From the NCBI GenBank assembly GCA_026874595.1, contig CM049312.1, forward strand, positions 30,445,456 to 30,509,455: a stretch of 64,000 bases of DNA, in the 5' to 3' direction. Below are positions 1-11,787 of this stretch, in pieces. The notes below the pieces were generated by a model. That model saw only the letters and a program-made list of their open reading frames with translations. It was not told where the DNA came from and ran no database searches. Each line of letters opens with the position of its first letter. The first letter of the stretch is position 1. The position numbers and the translations under genes were made by a program. Origin of the DNA: Sipunculus nudus (Eukaryota > Annelida > Sipuncula > Golfingiida > Sipunculidae).

Positions 1-119
1 TGAGAAAAACACAAACTTTTTTTAAACCTTGAGAAAAGAAATAAATGTTAAAGTTGTGTCAGAAGACTCCTGGTAGAAGAAAGCAAATCACCGTTGGGAA
101 GCAAATATTAAATGTATTA

Positions 120-2172
120 AAAAAAGTATGAAAGAACAGATTCACTTACAATAGCGATGTTAAAAATTTCATCTCAAGTAGCAATTTACACCGCCTGTCT
201 GAGGACGATGCTAACATATATACTTTCCCTGTAAGGATGGAGGAATTAAAAGATGTATATTAGAATATGAAGAACAATAAATCACCCGAGTATGTCTAAA
301 GCATATTTTTTAAACTTCCTTCAAGACATTGGAGCTGATGTGTTACTGTGTTTTGATTATTGTTTTGAATCTGATGAAAAGACTCAAAGCCAAAGCTGCA
401 ATAAATACAGTAATTGAAAAACCAGGCAAAGGTATTAGATTATTTAAATCAAGGCTTCCAATTAGCTTTTTCAACGTGAATGTTAAAATACTCAGTAAAA
501 TACAGTGTAACATTGTAAAAAAGCGTTTTGCCTTAATTAATAATAGGTGACCAGTGTGCTTTTATATCCGAGAGGTACATTATAAAACCACTAGGAATTA
601 TAAAAGATGTCATGAGATATACAGAAAATATTTCCGGTACAATGATGGATGCTGATTCTGAGGCTGCATTTGATTCAGTTGATTACGTGTTTTTGACTGC
701 AGTTCTAAATACGATTGGTTTCAATAACTCCTTTATAAGATGGATCAAGGTGTTACATAATAATCTAGAGAAAATGGGAAATATTCAGGATATTTTCCTT
801 TGAAACAAGAAACTAGGCAAGGAGACCGGATTGCTCTATGGTCCGCAAAGTAAAGCTTTAAAAGGACTTATGGTCGCAAGGAACGAAATAAAACAGTGTA
901 AATTTGCTGATGACGGTACATTTTTCTTTAATGACGAACACTCGCTTAAAATTCTCGTTAAAATCCTTTACAAATTCTCGTATTTGTCCCCTGTTAAAGT
1001 ATATTATAATAAATCTTAGCTTGCTTTGGTCGTTAAATGGAAACATAGAAAAGACAAATTAGGAAATTGCACATGGATTAATCTTTGTCAAGATTCCATT
1101 AAAATCCTTGGTATCCAATTTACCTAATACACGACACTGTTCAATACACTGAACTTTTTGAAAAGAGAACGATAATTTAAAGCCATTTTGAATATATAGT
1201 CAGGAAGACAGTTAACCATATTTGGAAGGATTATGGTCATTAGGTCTTTATTAAGTATATGTTTGGAATGTATGTTCTCCTCCAGAAGGATTCTTTGAAT
1301 TAATTCAGGAAGATTATAATAGTTTCATATGGAAAACAAAAAGACCTAAGGTTAAATACTTAACAGTAATAGGGGGAAAGAATCAAGGAGGCTAACATTA
1401 GATACGGAACGATTGAAAGCAATACCTTCTTCTTACTTCCTAAAATTGAAGTTCTCAGCTATAGGATATAATTTAGATATTAAAAGAACACCAAGCTCAC
1501 TTCCTACATTTTATATAAATTGTTAAAGGTCATATTCATCCACACATGAAAAAATGTCCAACTTCACTACATCAAGTTTAACAACCTTTATGGAATAACA
1601 AGTTCATTGTGATAAGAAAGAACTTTTATTGTATAAAAAGGCGTTTAAGGCGGGATTTAAATATATTTCAGACGTAGAAGATGTAAAAGGAAAAATCTTA
1701 AAATTAGAGCACGTTTTTAGAAAGGACACTGAAACGGATCAAATATTACTCGCTTTTCCAAAGGAGGGGCTGCATATAAATAAAGAAGTGCACAAACCGA
1801 CTGTAGAAGAGTTTGCTGATCTACTGGAGGTTAATTCCAAACAAGTATACAGAAATCGGATTGAAAAGAAATGTTCAATATCATCTGCATTTTACTGATG
1901 GAACACAAATCATAAAATTGATAAGGAGCTGTTTGTTAAATAACTATCTGTGTGTAAACGAGACACTCTATAGGTTGAAATTAAGATGTTCCTACTGTTT
2001 TATTAATGAAGAATCAACAGTGCACTTATCTTTTGATTTTGACACCGCTGCGAACTTATTCTTATGCATAAACAGACATTTAAAAGAGTCGCAATTAAAT
2101 ATTCTCTACTGGTCCAAAGCAGTTGCACCGTTTGGTAGTCTTCTTGTCACTGAAAGTAATCCTTTTAATTAA
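120..2172 (+). pseudogene. Decayed non-LTR retrotransposon (LINE) ORF2, copy A
   Basis: Broken reading frames encode pieces of a LINE reverse transcriptase. Frame 612-803 carries the finger/palm stretch (EAAFDSVDYVF, then FIRWIKVLHNN), where AAFDSVD corresponds to the motif with the first catalytic aspartate. Frame 831-1019 carries KQCKFADDGTFF, the FADD form of the YxDD box. The 1629-2172 frames carry the C-terminal region with a C..C-type end (LRCSYCFINEESTVHLSFD). Stops and frameshifts separate the pieces, so it cannot be expressed as one protein. The same element lies at 39850-42300 with different lesions, so it was present before the duplication. It is a different family from the LINEs at 21866-37567. 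The clade (Tx1/L1-like or CR1-like) is uncertain. Confidence 0.8.
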
Positions 2173-4449
2173 TCACATTTTGTTCATTTTTAGAATAACA
2201 CTATTTTAAAGCTGCGAGTTATTACACAGGAGTGAGGAATGAAAAGTACGTCAACTGTTACTGTTACGAAAAAAATTAATTTAGGTTTCATAATAAAAAT
2301 GGGGCCCAGTAACTTTATTTCTGTTCCATTTAAAGAAAATGGCAAATATGTATATATTAAACCATTTACAAAATGGTAACAAAAAGCTTTACGAGTGTTT
2401 TAGTTGAAAAAAAATTGTAGTAGTTTCTTTTGTACAGAACAAGTTTTTTTTTTTTTGGTTTTTTGCTTGCTGAAGTAAGAATAGGTGTCGGATCTTCATC
2501 TATCTACTCCGCTGTAAATAATAAACTGTCCCTTATATATTTCACAATTGCTACACAGAAAAAAGAGAATATAAAATACAAATGAGTTAAAGATTGATTT
2601 AGAAAGGTATGTTCTTTAGTGTAAATTGTGAATTGTCTTTGTATTTGTGTGAAACGTAACATGGTTGGTAGATAAAAGGAAATAGTAATTGTCCTGTTGT
2701 TAAAGTATTTTTAATGAATAACAACATGTATAATTAAAAAAACTTAAATCTCGTTATTTTATCGAAATAATACTCACGGTATTTAATAATTTTAGTCCAA
2801 AGTACACTCGCAAAAGAGCCTTTAATTGTATACAAAGTTTTAGCTAAATATGTAGTATGCTGGACTTATAGTGTTGTAACCTAGAAGTATAACTGAATGC
2901 CATGTACAGAAAATGGGCAGCGAAATTTATATTTACTCTGATGGTACTTGTAATTAATTAATACAAGATATCTTTCTTCTTGTAATAAAGAATGAAACAT
3001 TTTTTCACGGATTACACGTGATATGAGAAAACTGCAATGAAAACTCGATGCAAGAACGAAATTAAAATGACTAAACATCTCAGAGACAAAACAGTTCCGA
3101 AAGTATCACTGTGATATTTATATCACTTTTATCAGTGTGATATTAGGTGACATGTAAGTTCAAAAGATATGTTAAAATAACTGACACTAAATTCAGGACA
3201 TTAACGTCTCATAATGATTTTAACTAATGTGTAATACGATATAACGATAAAACAATTTAGGGGTTACAGTCATGGAAGACAATCAAGATAAGAAGAGACC
3301 TGTGATAATGAGTATTCAATTCATGATGTCATCTCCTGTATAATGGAATGAGATTTTCCCTAATCCCTTCTTCAGAGCACAGATTCAGTTTACCTTTTTA
3401 CAGAAATGTGCTACGAACATTTCTGCAAAAAAAATGTTTTAAACTCCTATATAAAGAAAAGGATAAGTTCATGGCAGCATGACAAAATATATATAATTGA
3501 GAAAAATTTTAGTGACAGTGCATACTATCAGAAAACTGTGGATTTATCAGGACAGCTTTGGAGAACATAAACATTTATCTCCGTCATTTCTACCTACATT
3601 TTAATAAATAACAGAGGCTGCATGGTGACTTTATTACCTGAGCAACTATTATTTTTATTCCGCATCCGAAATCTCTTGTAGCAGAAAGCTTTTAGTTAAT
3701 TAAGTAACTAAGAAGGTTTAGTAGAAATCTGTATGCCGGTTACAACGAAAACGGCAAATCTGTTGGTATTCAATCCGTCGGTGTTTGTAGAATTTTAACG
3801 GGAGAGCAAATAATTTCAGACAGTACATTTACAATGGTAAAATTCTAAGCAAGAAGAAAAAGGTGAAAATATTGAAAATAAACTTTAATGTCTACACAAT
3901 TGTTATCACAGTGACACCAGCCAGATCGGCTTATATATAAAATATTGTGAAGGTACTGAACTCCGCCCATTAACTTCTGATGATGGAGTTTATTAACTAC
4001 CAAAATAGTGTCCAGAATAGATAAAATTAACGATAGGTAGGGGCATTTCCTACCCAATGGAATGGGAACAAACGTGTTGGTCAAAATCATATATTGAGAT
4101 AACCTATATTAGAAATAGGATTACTACACGGCACCTTGAAAAATACGTTTTATTAATAGAACTTAAGAAGCAGGGAATTTTATAAAAAAAAATTCTTACT
4201 TTGTTATCAGAACAGCTGAGCAGATCATTAAAGTTTGATACCTTAAGTTATATGTACAGTTACACAGAACAAAGACCATGGAGGTAGGTTTTGCAAATCG
4301 GTTAAATATGAATCACTGGAGATCGCGTTGTAATTATTTTTTTCTACATTATTAAATATAAAATGATAAGCTTAATTACATTATCCATAACATTTAATGC
4401 CATTCAGAACGATTAGAGTTTTAATAAAAGAGATGCAGAACAGTATCAT

Positions 4450-4790
4450 AACATAAACAGCCAAACCAGGAGGAAGACTCCCAGTTCTCCGGATTCAGCA
4501 GATCTCTCAAAAGGGGGTACTTTTGTCAAGAACACGCCGCTTTGGTCTGGTTGTGTCAAGAGCAATTGTGCTATTCTTGGTTCCTTGATCTTAACGACAT
4601 CAAGTGGTGTCATTTCCGCTAGATATGATAAGATCGCCGACACTATCCATTCGCAGGTAGATTTCTTTCGTCATATTTTCCCATGACTCGATACATCTTT
4701 AGGTGCGTTCACCGGCAAGTTTCTCCCGATCCATATCTGAAACATAATGCAGAAGAATGCAGATCGCCATCAAAGATCATTCACGACATG
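4450..4790 (+). other. Better-conserved paralogous segment of unknown origin (copy A)
   Basis: This stretch is closer to its copy B partner (46400-46745) than its surroundings are. In B part of it is open for 76 codons (46402-46632). In A the matching frame has shifts and stops. The shared predicted residues include CQEHAALVWLCQE and IADTIHSQVDFF. I do not recognise the family. It may be a fragment of a gene or mobile element carried along in the duplication. Confidence 0.35.
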
Positions 4791-6230
4791 AAGTGATAAT
4801 TAAACATGCAGGTGTCTTATTTTATTTAACTCCGCTAGAAAACCATGTTTCTGAAAAATATGTCGTGACTTTGAAACTTGTGTGGTACAACGGAACCGGG
4901 TTTGAGACATGATTACCGGCATTTACCATACACTCTGCCATTTTGAACGGCTATTTCGTCATTTTCAAACTGGGGTAGTATGTGCTTTGGAAACAACAAC
5001 AAGCCGTGCAGGAAAAAGCAGACATTTAAGACCCAGCATTACTAGGTCGGTTTACAACTTTTACCAAATTAGGTCAACGCAATTGTGGGGGCTCTTAAAG
5101 CTTCCATCGCTGTGAACATTTTTGTAAAAATAAATGTTGTCATGCAGCAGCACGATATCTTTTGCAGTGTCAGGGTGACTTGCTAAAGGAGACAGGGACG
5201 GGTTTGCTCCCGTAACACATACATTCACATGTTTTCAACGGTTATTTATCTAACGTCATGATATTCGAAAGTACATTCTGGCCAAAAGCTAGATTACTTT
5301 CTACCCATAGTGAGACCTATAGTTAATCTCAGACTAAGATTTTGCTGATGATTCGGTACAACCTGTCCGGAAGACGCGTCATTCTAATACCGCTTCTTTA
5401 AATAAGAACTCCTAGAAAATAAAACTTTAGAAAGTTTAATGATAGTTAAATTAGTTTAAACTAAAAAAATAAGAATGATTACAACCAAAGCCTGTGCTAT
5501 GAGCTATATGTTCCACTTTGTCTGCCTGTCTGATTGGTTTTGGCGTGTCTGCCAAAAATATTTAAACTCACCAGCTAAAAAAAATAATAAAAATCATAAA
5601 TTTGTTTTCCTTTTCATAACCATAATTACGAGAAGTCGAGACATCTTCAAGGCACAATGAAACTTAAACACAGCCTGTATGACATGTGTAGACATCTTGA
5701 GGTGAAAATAAAAACTAAAACATTGATAAGGCAAGCATAAATAACAACAAGAGGCGGAAGCGAGGGACATAAATTCGGCGCATTTGCTTGTTAATGTTAT
5801 TAACTGTACAGATACATGCAACCAGTAGTATGTGTTCTATGACTATCACTTAAAGCCTGCTTCCGGGGACACCTGCACCTAAGGGATATTGGGGAATCAT
5901 CTATGGAGTGCGCGGTCTTAGGGGTAAGATGAAGGTTATATTAAATATCAGGTGTGCCAATCTATGATATTACTATAACTAATATTTTTGCCAAGATTTC
6001 AGCTGTTAATCATCAGCCATGTAGGATATCCAATGCAAAAAGAAAAAAAAAACCCAGAAGAAAGAAAACAAAACGTAATCTTAGGCGATGGCTTTCCTTT
6101 TTTTGGGTTCTTATTTGACCCATCCACAATATTGTTTACTCACATATTGATATAGAAATATATCTAACCTTTAAGCTCATTAAACTTGATGTTTTATCGT
6201 CTACCCTTAGAAATAAAATATGTGTGAGAA

Positions 6231-6281
<51 letters not shown>

Positions 6282-6312
6282 ATATATGTATATATAAATA
6301 TTATATATACAT
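6231..6312. repeat. (AT)n microsatellite
   Basis: A nearly pure TA dinucleotide run with a few interruptions at the right edge. A shorter counterpart is at 50789-50870 in copy B, so the locus predates the duplication. Confidence 0.95.
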
Positions 6313-7156
6313 ATATAAAATTATATATATTTAAACACCTAGTTAACCTTATTCATCATAGCAAAGACAGAATTTAAAGATTTTTACCCAGCAAAAAATT
6401 CATACCAGGATGGCGAGACTGAGCCCGTTTATACTTTCCAAAAACCTTAAGAATGGCACATCTCTTACTGAATAATTTATAAAATGAGTTTGGAGAATAA
6501 TTATACAAATCAACAGAACACGTGCTGAGGTTCCAATCATTTTTGCACAAAGTGATTGAAAATAAGCACGATTACCATTTTGACATTTAGAATTTCATGG
6601 AAATATTAAACTTGCTTTTGCTTTCGTTAATAATCTACAATATATCGTCCAATGGGGAGCGGAATTCAAGTGAATTTCTTTCCCTGATGGTTTTACTTTT
6701 CATTTCCCGCCCGAGTTCTGTTTTTTTCTTTCGTTGATAAAGGTTACTAGTGGCACATTGTACTAAATAAGCCAATTTGGCCAAATGAGCTCGATAATAT
6801 TTGTCGAGACCTTGGCTAAAATGTACTAGCGTCTAACACACCGTAGTGCCACTATCAAATCTTGTTACATTTGAAAAAAAAAAAAACAAATGAAGTAACT
6901 ACTGACATCGGTATTCAGTTCAGTCGTAATTTTGTGAGAACTGTTTCCTGCCAGATTCGTCAGCGTTAGTCTAGACGGTTTCCTTCACAACATTGTTTAC
7001 TGTAGACTTAAAATGCAGTGCACCTGCAACATAATTTTCTCAATTTTTTGTTGTCTCTGGAGAGTCCACTGTAGTGTTTATGCATTGAACGACAGTCCTT
7101 TTAAAATTATAAGGTGATAGGCCAAGAACGTTCAGGCTGTGTGATGAAAGAAGGAG

Positions 7157-7164
7157 TATATAAG
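7157..7164 (+). promoter_or_regulatory. TATA-like element, copy A
   Basis: TATATAAG lies in the block GGAGTATATAAGCT followed by ACGCGAGAG. The same block stands at 52060-52067 in copy B, about 1.5 kb before the galactosyltransferase start codon. It could be a core promoter for that gene's upstream exon or for an old LTR. Preservation in both copies is all that supports it. Confidence 0.3.
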
Positions 7165-7486
7165 CTTAAGACGCGAGAGTAAGTGCACAATCTCCAAGGT
7201 TAGCGCTAGATGAACTTTCTGTCTAGTGTACATTCAGAATAACTCAGGTCTCTGTTCATTTTTGTATTTATATAGACTCTATGGATTTTTGTACCATGTG
7301 CGTGGAACGCCTCCCCTGATTACTGTTAGGTATTTTTTTATACTTTATCATCTGTTGCGTTTATGTGAGTGTTTCAGCCGGTTTGGTCTGGTCCTCTCTT
7401 TAAAAGAACTTGTAAGTCCATCCATTTTGGGATGTGGTAATCGCAGACATGGAAATTTATTAGAAAATTGTTATAGATCCCGAAAC

Positions 7487-7501
7487 AATGAAACGATGAC
7501 A
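7487..7501 (+). repeat. 15-bp target-site duplication, left end of the 30 kb nested insertion
   Basis: AATGAAACGATGACA here is repeated exactly at 37568-37582, directly after an A-rich LINE tail. Copy B has the uninterrupted equivalent at about 52863-52882. This marks a LINE-type target-primed insertion into copy A after the duplication. Confidence 0.85.
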
Positions 7502-7807
7502 ATGAAACGTTCCGGTTTAACATGGCTGACTGTAGCCTACTTTGTAAGCCTCCCAGTCCCAGCGAGGCTTACGAGCACTCTATATAAAAAGTTGGTGTGC
7601 GAGCGAGGACACTATTTTTCACATGAATCATACAATAAGCTTACAACAAACAAACGCGGGTCCTTACCTGCGCATGCAAACCCTCCCAAATGATTTAAAA
7701 CAAGAAAATGTACTGGCAGCCACAGAGTCCGCTTGAGGCCATGTCAGGCACTAGATGGCGCTGTGTTGGGGAGCGGTCAGTAAATATTTTTGTTATGACT
7801 TGCACTC
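7502..7807 (+). other. 5' end of outer LINE and/or left flank of the helicase-bearing element
   Basis: This stretch lies between the target duplication and the helicase start codon. It has a perfect 9-bp inverted repeat (7544-7552 / 7564-7572, GTAAGCCTC and its complement) followed by a TATA-like TATATAAAAAG at 7581. The boundary between LINE 5' leader and DNA element must lie in or near this stretch, but I could not place it: no convincing terminal inverted repeat pairs it with 21390-21866. Confidence 0.35.
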
Positions 7808-8029
7808 ATGATGGATGTGCCAGGGCTGTTCGAACTGGTAGTGAAGGAGTATAATATACCCTTCACTTGCATGAAATCTGAACAGTGCAAGGTTGTTGAA
7901 CATGTGTTAAAAAAAGATAATGTTTTAGCTGTTCTGCCAACAGGTTTTGGGAAAAGTGCATGTTTGTATTTGCCACCTCTGCTTCTAGATCAGATGAGTT
8001 TAACATTTTCCTTTAAATGTAATATATGA

Positions 8030-9448
8030 ATATAAATAATTATATTAATATTATTAATAATAGTTATATTTTATTTATATCATACAAATGTATTGTAGGA
8101 ATTAATTTTTAGCAGTTACAAAAAAGACATATGATGAAAGAAGACTAATGATATTTATTGTTTGTTATGATGTTATATTCATGTAATATCATTTGAAAAT
8201 GATAATAAATTCATATAGGATGGTTAAATGTAGAAAAAAATGAGTTCCTGATATGAAATTGTGTAAAGTACACAACACACAATAAATAATAAAGCACCTG
8301 CTAATCTGGTTGAACAGTGTTAAGATTGTAAGTTAAATTCTTGCAATAGCACTTGGAACAGACAACATACCTACAAAATACCTGGAGTGGGTCAGTAAGG
8401 GTCTGAAACGTATGCCTAAACAAGCATTTAACACTGGAATAGCTGACCCTCTCATATAAAGGAATGTAAAAAATATTGTAATTTTAAAAGATCACTTAAG
8501 AAAAACCTCTTTACTAACATAAAAACATTAGAAATGAATGATTTACTGTTTAATAGTCAGTATGAAATTGTTACTTTATTCATTCATAGGAAAAATATAA
8601 TGCATGGGGTGTTTGTATGAGTCTGAACTAATCTAATCAATGTATCTAGTCAAAGGGTTAAAGTATAGAGCTACCATGTAAAGAAATTTTATGTATCACT
8701 GTTTGATATATGCACATATTGCTGTGATATAGATAGAGTATAAATAAAATATATATATTCTTATAAATGTATTTGAAAATCATTACCATAATTGTTAGGT
8801 CTTTTTTACTGCTACTGTGATGTTCATAAGGGATTGATTAAGTTATACTAAAGTATTAATATTTTATAGATGTAATGATATCCATATACCTTTAATAGCT
8901 GTGATAATATATTGACTGCCCAATATCTTGATCCCATACATAAGACCACTAAGGAAATAAGTTAATAAGTAAGCTTCTGTGTGCTATCCAAGGTGAATAT
9001 AGGAATGCATTTATGATATTACACACATGTAAACTGGTTTACCAATATAAAATTAAAAAATGAGTAATGGAAATATAAAATATGAAATAAATAAATATAC
9101 ACTCAGAAAATGCAAGTTGTTGTGGACTTAATAATAATGGCTAATATTTTGGTTAACACACTAAATACAAAAAAAAATAAGAATCCAATATGTTATGATA
9201 ACATGAAGCAAGGTAGTCTAACTGCCACTTTTCAGAAATAAACTGAAGACATATATTTACAGAGAACCTTTCATAAGGACAGAGTGCTAATTGACTGTTA
9301 TATACTTATTACAATAATTATTACTGTTATATCTTGTGTTCCTTTTTTTTTGGTACGTTGAAATATCCTATGTGAAATTTATGGTAGGTTATTTGTATTT
9401 AAAACCATCTGAGTATTACATAAAGTGCCTTATTGAATAAATAAATAG
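8030..9448 (+). other. Intron 1 of the helicase gene, no features
   Basis: AT-rich, without credible coding sequence or recognised mobile element. It ends in TCTTGTGCAG at 9520. The expected GT donor at its start is mutated (see the helicase entry). Confidence 0.55.
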
Positions 9449-10261
9449 ATGGTCTATAATAATTGTAATCATATAAAAAAAAAAACTCATACCAGTATTT
9501 ATCTGTCATGTCTTGTGCAGGCTGATCCTGAGTTTGCACCACACATTGTAATTGTGGTCAGTCCATTGCGATTGTTAATGTATGATCAGGCTGAACGCTG
9601 TCAACAAATGGGGATCAAAGCAGTTATGATTACAAGCAGACACGAAATGTCAGCACAGGAAATACAAGGTATGTAGTATGCTTTTGATATTTTTATTTTG
9701 CACTGGCAAATCAAACAGGTTGTGAACAAGTTGGTATAAAGGAGGTATAACTGAAAAAATGCCTATTACACTACTGAGTGTGGCATGTGATATTGCTCAT
9801 GCAATGCTTCAGATGAAAAGATAATTACTGCATGGTCTTGGGTAAGTGATGATAGCCTGATATAGGGTCTGAATAGCACAATGATGATTACTCTTCAATC
9901 TGTCAAGTTCAATTTGTAATAAAGTATGTTGTTGGGGGAGGGGGTTATCTGCATTGGTTGTGTAAGAGATGAGAGTAAATAATAGTGAAAGATTAATGTC
10001 ATATTGGCTGAGTCAGAATGGAACAATGATAGTTTGAAAATCTCATATATGAACAATATTAGAATATTACAGATGTCAAAGATGGCAATGCCCAAGTGAT
10101 ATAAACATCCCCCGAGGCTCTACAGGTTGGTGACTGGCTGAAATACATAAGGCGTAGCAGTCAAAGAGTTTGTCTAGTGGCATATGATGAGATACACTGT
10201 TTATCTGAATGGTAAGAACAATGAAATATAATCCATTTAATTTATTAAATAAAAAAATGTG

Positions 10262-10265
<4 letters not shown>

Positions 10266-10311
<46 letters not shown>
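10266..10311. repeat. (AT)n microsatellite
   Basis: Pure AT dinucleotide run in the third intron of the helicase gene. Confidence 0.95.
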
Positions 10312-10312
<1 letters not shown>

Positions 10313-11787
10313 GGTTTCAGAGGGGCCAAATCACCTATAAAGCATATTTAATTAACAAAAATGTTGCTTCCCTGTAAAATAAGTTAGTACCTGGCAAAAT
10401 GATTGCCTTGAAACCTTTTTTTGATGCCTGTAAGGAGTGTTAAGAACAGTGGATATGGCGCGATCACATATCAACAAAAACACAACGCATTTGCATTGTG
10501 GAGCCAGAACACATGTCGGTCAGGAGATGCTGTGACTGACTTGGCATGAAAAATGTAATACAAATTCCTGCTGGTTGACACACTGTTGTGGCTCACCAAC
10601 ATGAGTCTGCTAAACAGAGACATGGACTGTGTTCACCAATACACAGAGCTATAACAAAGTGTGAAACAGGTGTATGTCAGGTACTATGACTGTGTACTGG
10701 TATAGTTTGCAATGAAACATTTGTATACAGGAAAACTGAACTGATAGTGTAAATGAATCTGCATAACTTTGCACTGGATGATCCCGTAAGGATAGATGTA
10801 CAAAATAGTATGATGTTCTCAGGAAATAGTAAACATATAGAAGTGTGAAGGAGGGATAGATTCCAGATGAGAAGGTAAAATAGAATAAAGCTGATGACAT
10901 CATCATAATGTTACTATAATTTCAGGGGTGCAGATTTTCGACCAGACTACATAAAATCAGTGGAGCTAAGGAGTATCTTCACTGGTGTACCATGTTTGGG
11001 CCTATCAGCAACGGTAACTGAAAAAGTACTGACAGATGTAATGAACCATCTGCAGCTGAAGGATCACCAGGTAACAATTATATCTGTCCCACCAGATCGA
11101 CCAAATATATTCTTACAAGTTGTGCGCAAAACCTCCTATGATTATGAAGAGGATCTCAAATGGTTAGTTGATGAGCTAAATGAGCAGCAGGAGAAATATA
11201 AGAAAACATTAATTTTTGCCCAAACAGTGAGCCAAGTGTCGGATATATATGAGTACATAAAATCCACGTTGTGCAAGAAGGCATATGCTAAACAGGAATG
11301 TATTCCTGGACAGAGACTGGTCTCTATGTACCATGGACACATTGCCAATACCTTAAAAACCTTCACACTGGATGTTTTTCGTAAGAAGGAATCGAAACTG
11401 CGAGTACTGATATGTACAATTGCCTTTGGGATGGGAGTTGAAATCCCCGACATACGACAAGTTATACACTGGGGAAAGAGCAAATCTATTCTGTCTCACT
11501 GGCAGGAATTAGGAAGATGTGGGCGGGATGGGGAAGCAGCAACAGCAATTTGGTACCCAAAAACCACTGCAGGTGAAGATAAGGAATTGTTTGACAAATT
11601 AAAGAAAGATGAGGATATATGTATAAGGAAATGCATTATTGAATCCTTCATACTTCCAAACATGGACTTGTCTCCTATTGCAGTTATGGATTCTAGAATA
11701 CCCTGCTGTGATGATTGTCAACAGTGCGACTGTAATTTGTGTATTTGCTGTAGTAACTGCAGACAAAAATGTCCATGTAACACATAA

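Larger units (their letters stand above)
2173..7140. other. Non-coding part of duplicated copy A
   Basis: I see no credible gene here. The sequence is AT-rich with short chance frames. It is recognisable along its length in copy B (42300-52000). It contains an (AT)n tract at 6231-6312, poly-A/T runs and the paralogous segment at 4450-4790. The equivalent of B's 155-bp repeat insertion is absent near 3125. Confidence 0.6.
1..7501 (+). repeat. Segmental duplication, copy A, left part
   Basis: This segment aligns in order, on the same strand, with about 39850-52880 (copy B). Anchors seen by eye: LINE codons near 600 and 40050; a run at 2400 and 42540; 3842 and 45738; a segment at 4450-4790 and 46400-46745; 4945 and 49600; a TATA-containing block at 7157 and 52060. 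The copies differ by many substitutions and by insertions private to one copy. Copy A resumes at 37583 after the 30 kb insertion. The start lies outside the window. Confidence 0.88.
7808..11787 (+). pseudogene. RecQ-type superfamily II DNA helicase of a transposon (4 exons, broken)
   Basis: The predicted protein is 444 codons plus stop, an ATP-dependent 3'-5' helicase core. Exons: 7808-7993, 9521-9668, 10073-10211, 10926-11787; the joins keep frame (186+148+139+862 = 1335 nt). Motifs: Q-motif glutamine near residue 26, Walker A PTGFGKS at 44-50, VVSPLRLLMYDQ (motif Ia), AYDEIHCLSEWG (motif II as DEIH), LGLSATV (III), AFGMGVEIPDIRQVIHWG (V), QELGRCGRDG (VI). The last ~25 residues hold 11 cysteines, probably a zinc-binding tail. 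There is no HRDC domain or long N-terminal region, and the protein is much shorter than BLM or WRN. Lesions: the exon 1 donor reads CAG|ATGAGT instead of GTGAGT, and exon 3 has an in-frame TAA at 10102-10104 just before TSPEAL. AATAAA is near 12105. It converges on the DUF6589-like gene, so I read it as element cargo and not a cellular RecQ. Confidence 0.82.

Noticed and set aside
7226-7693. 155-codon plus-strand frame at the left insertion edge
   Set aside because: It crosses the target duplication and runs into the inserted element, and its copy B equivalent reads differently; chance frame.
7808-11787. Reading the helicase as a cellular BLM/WRN/RECQ orthologue
   Set aside because: It is short, ends right after a Cys-rich tail, is broken by a stop and a bad donor, and sits inside a LINE beside a transposon-type gene.
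7808-11787. Helitron helicase
   Set aside because: Helitrons carry a Pif1-like superfamily 1 helicase fused to a Rep domain. The motifs here (DEIH, SAT, QELGRCGRDG) are RecQ-type superfamily II, and no Rep motif is visible.
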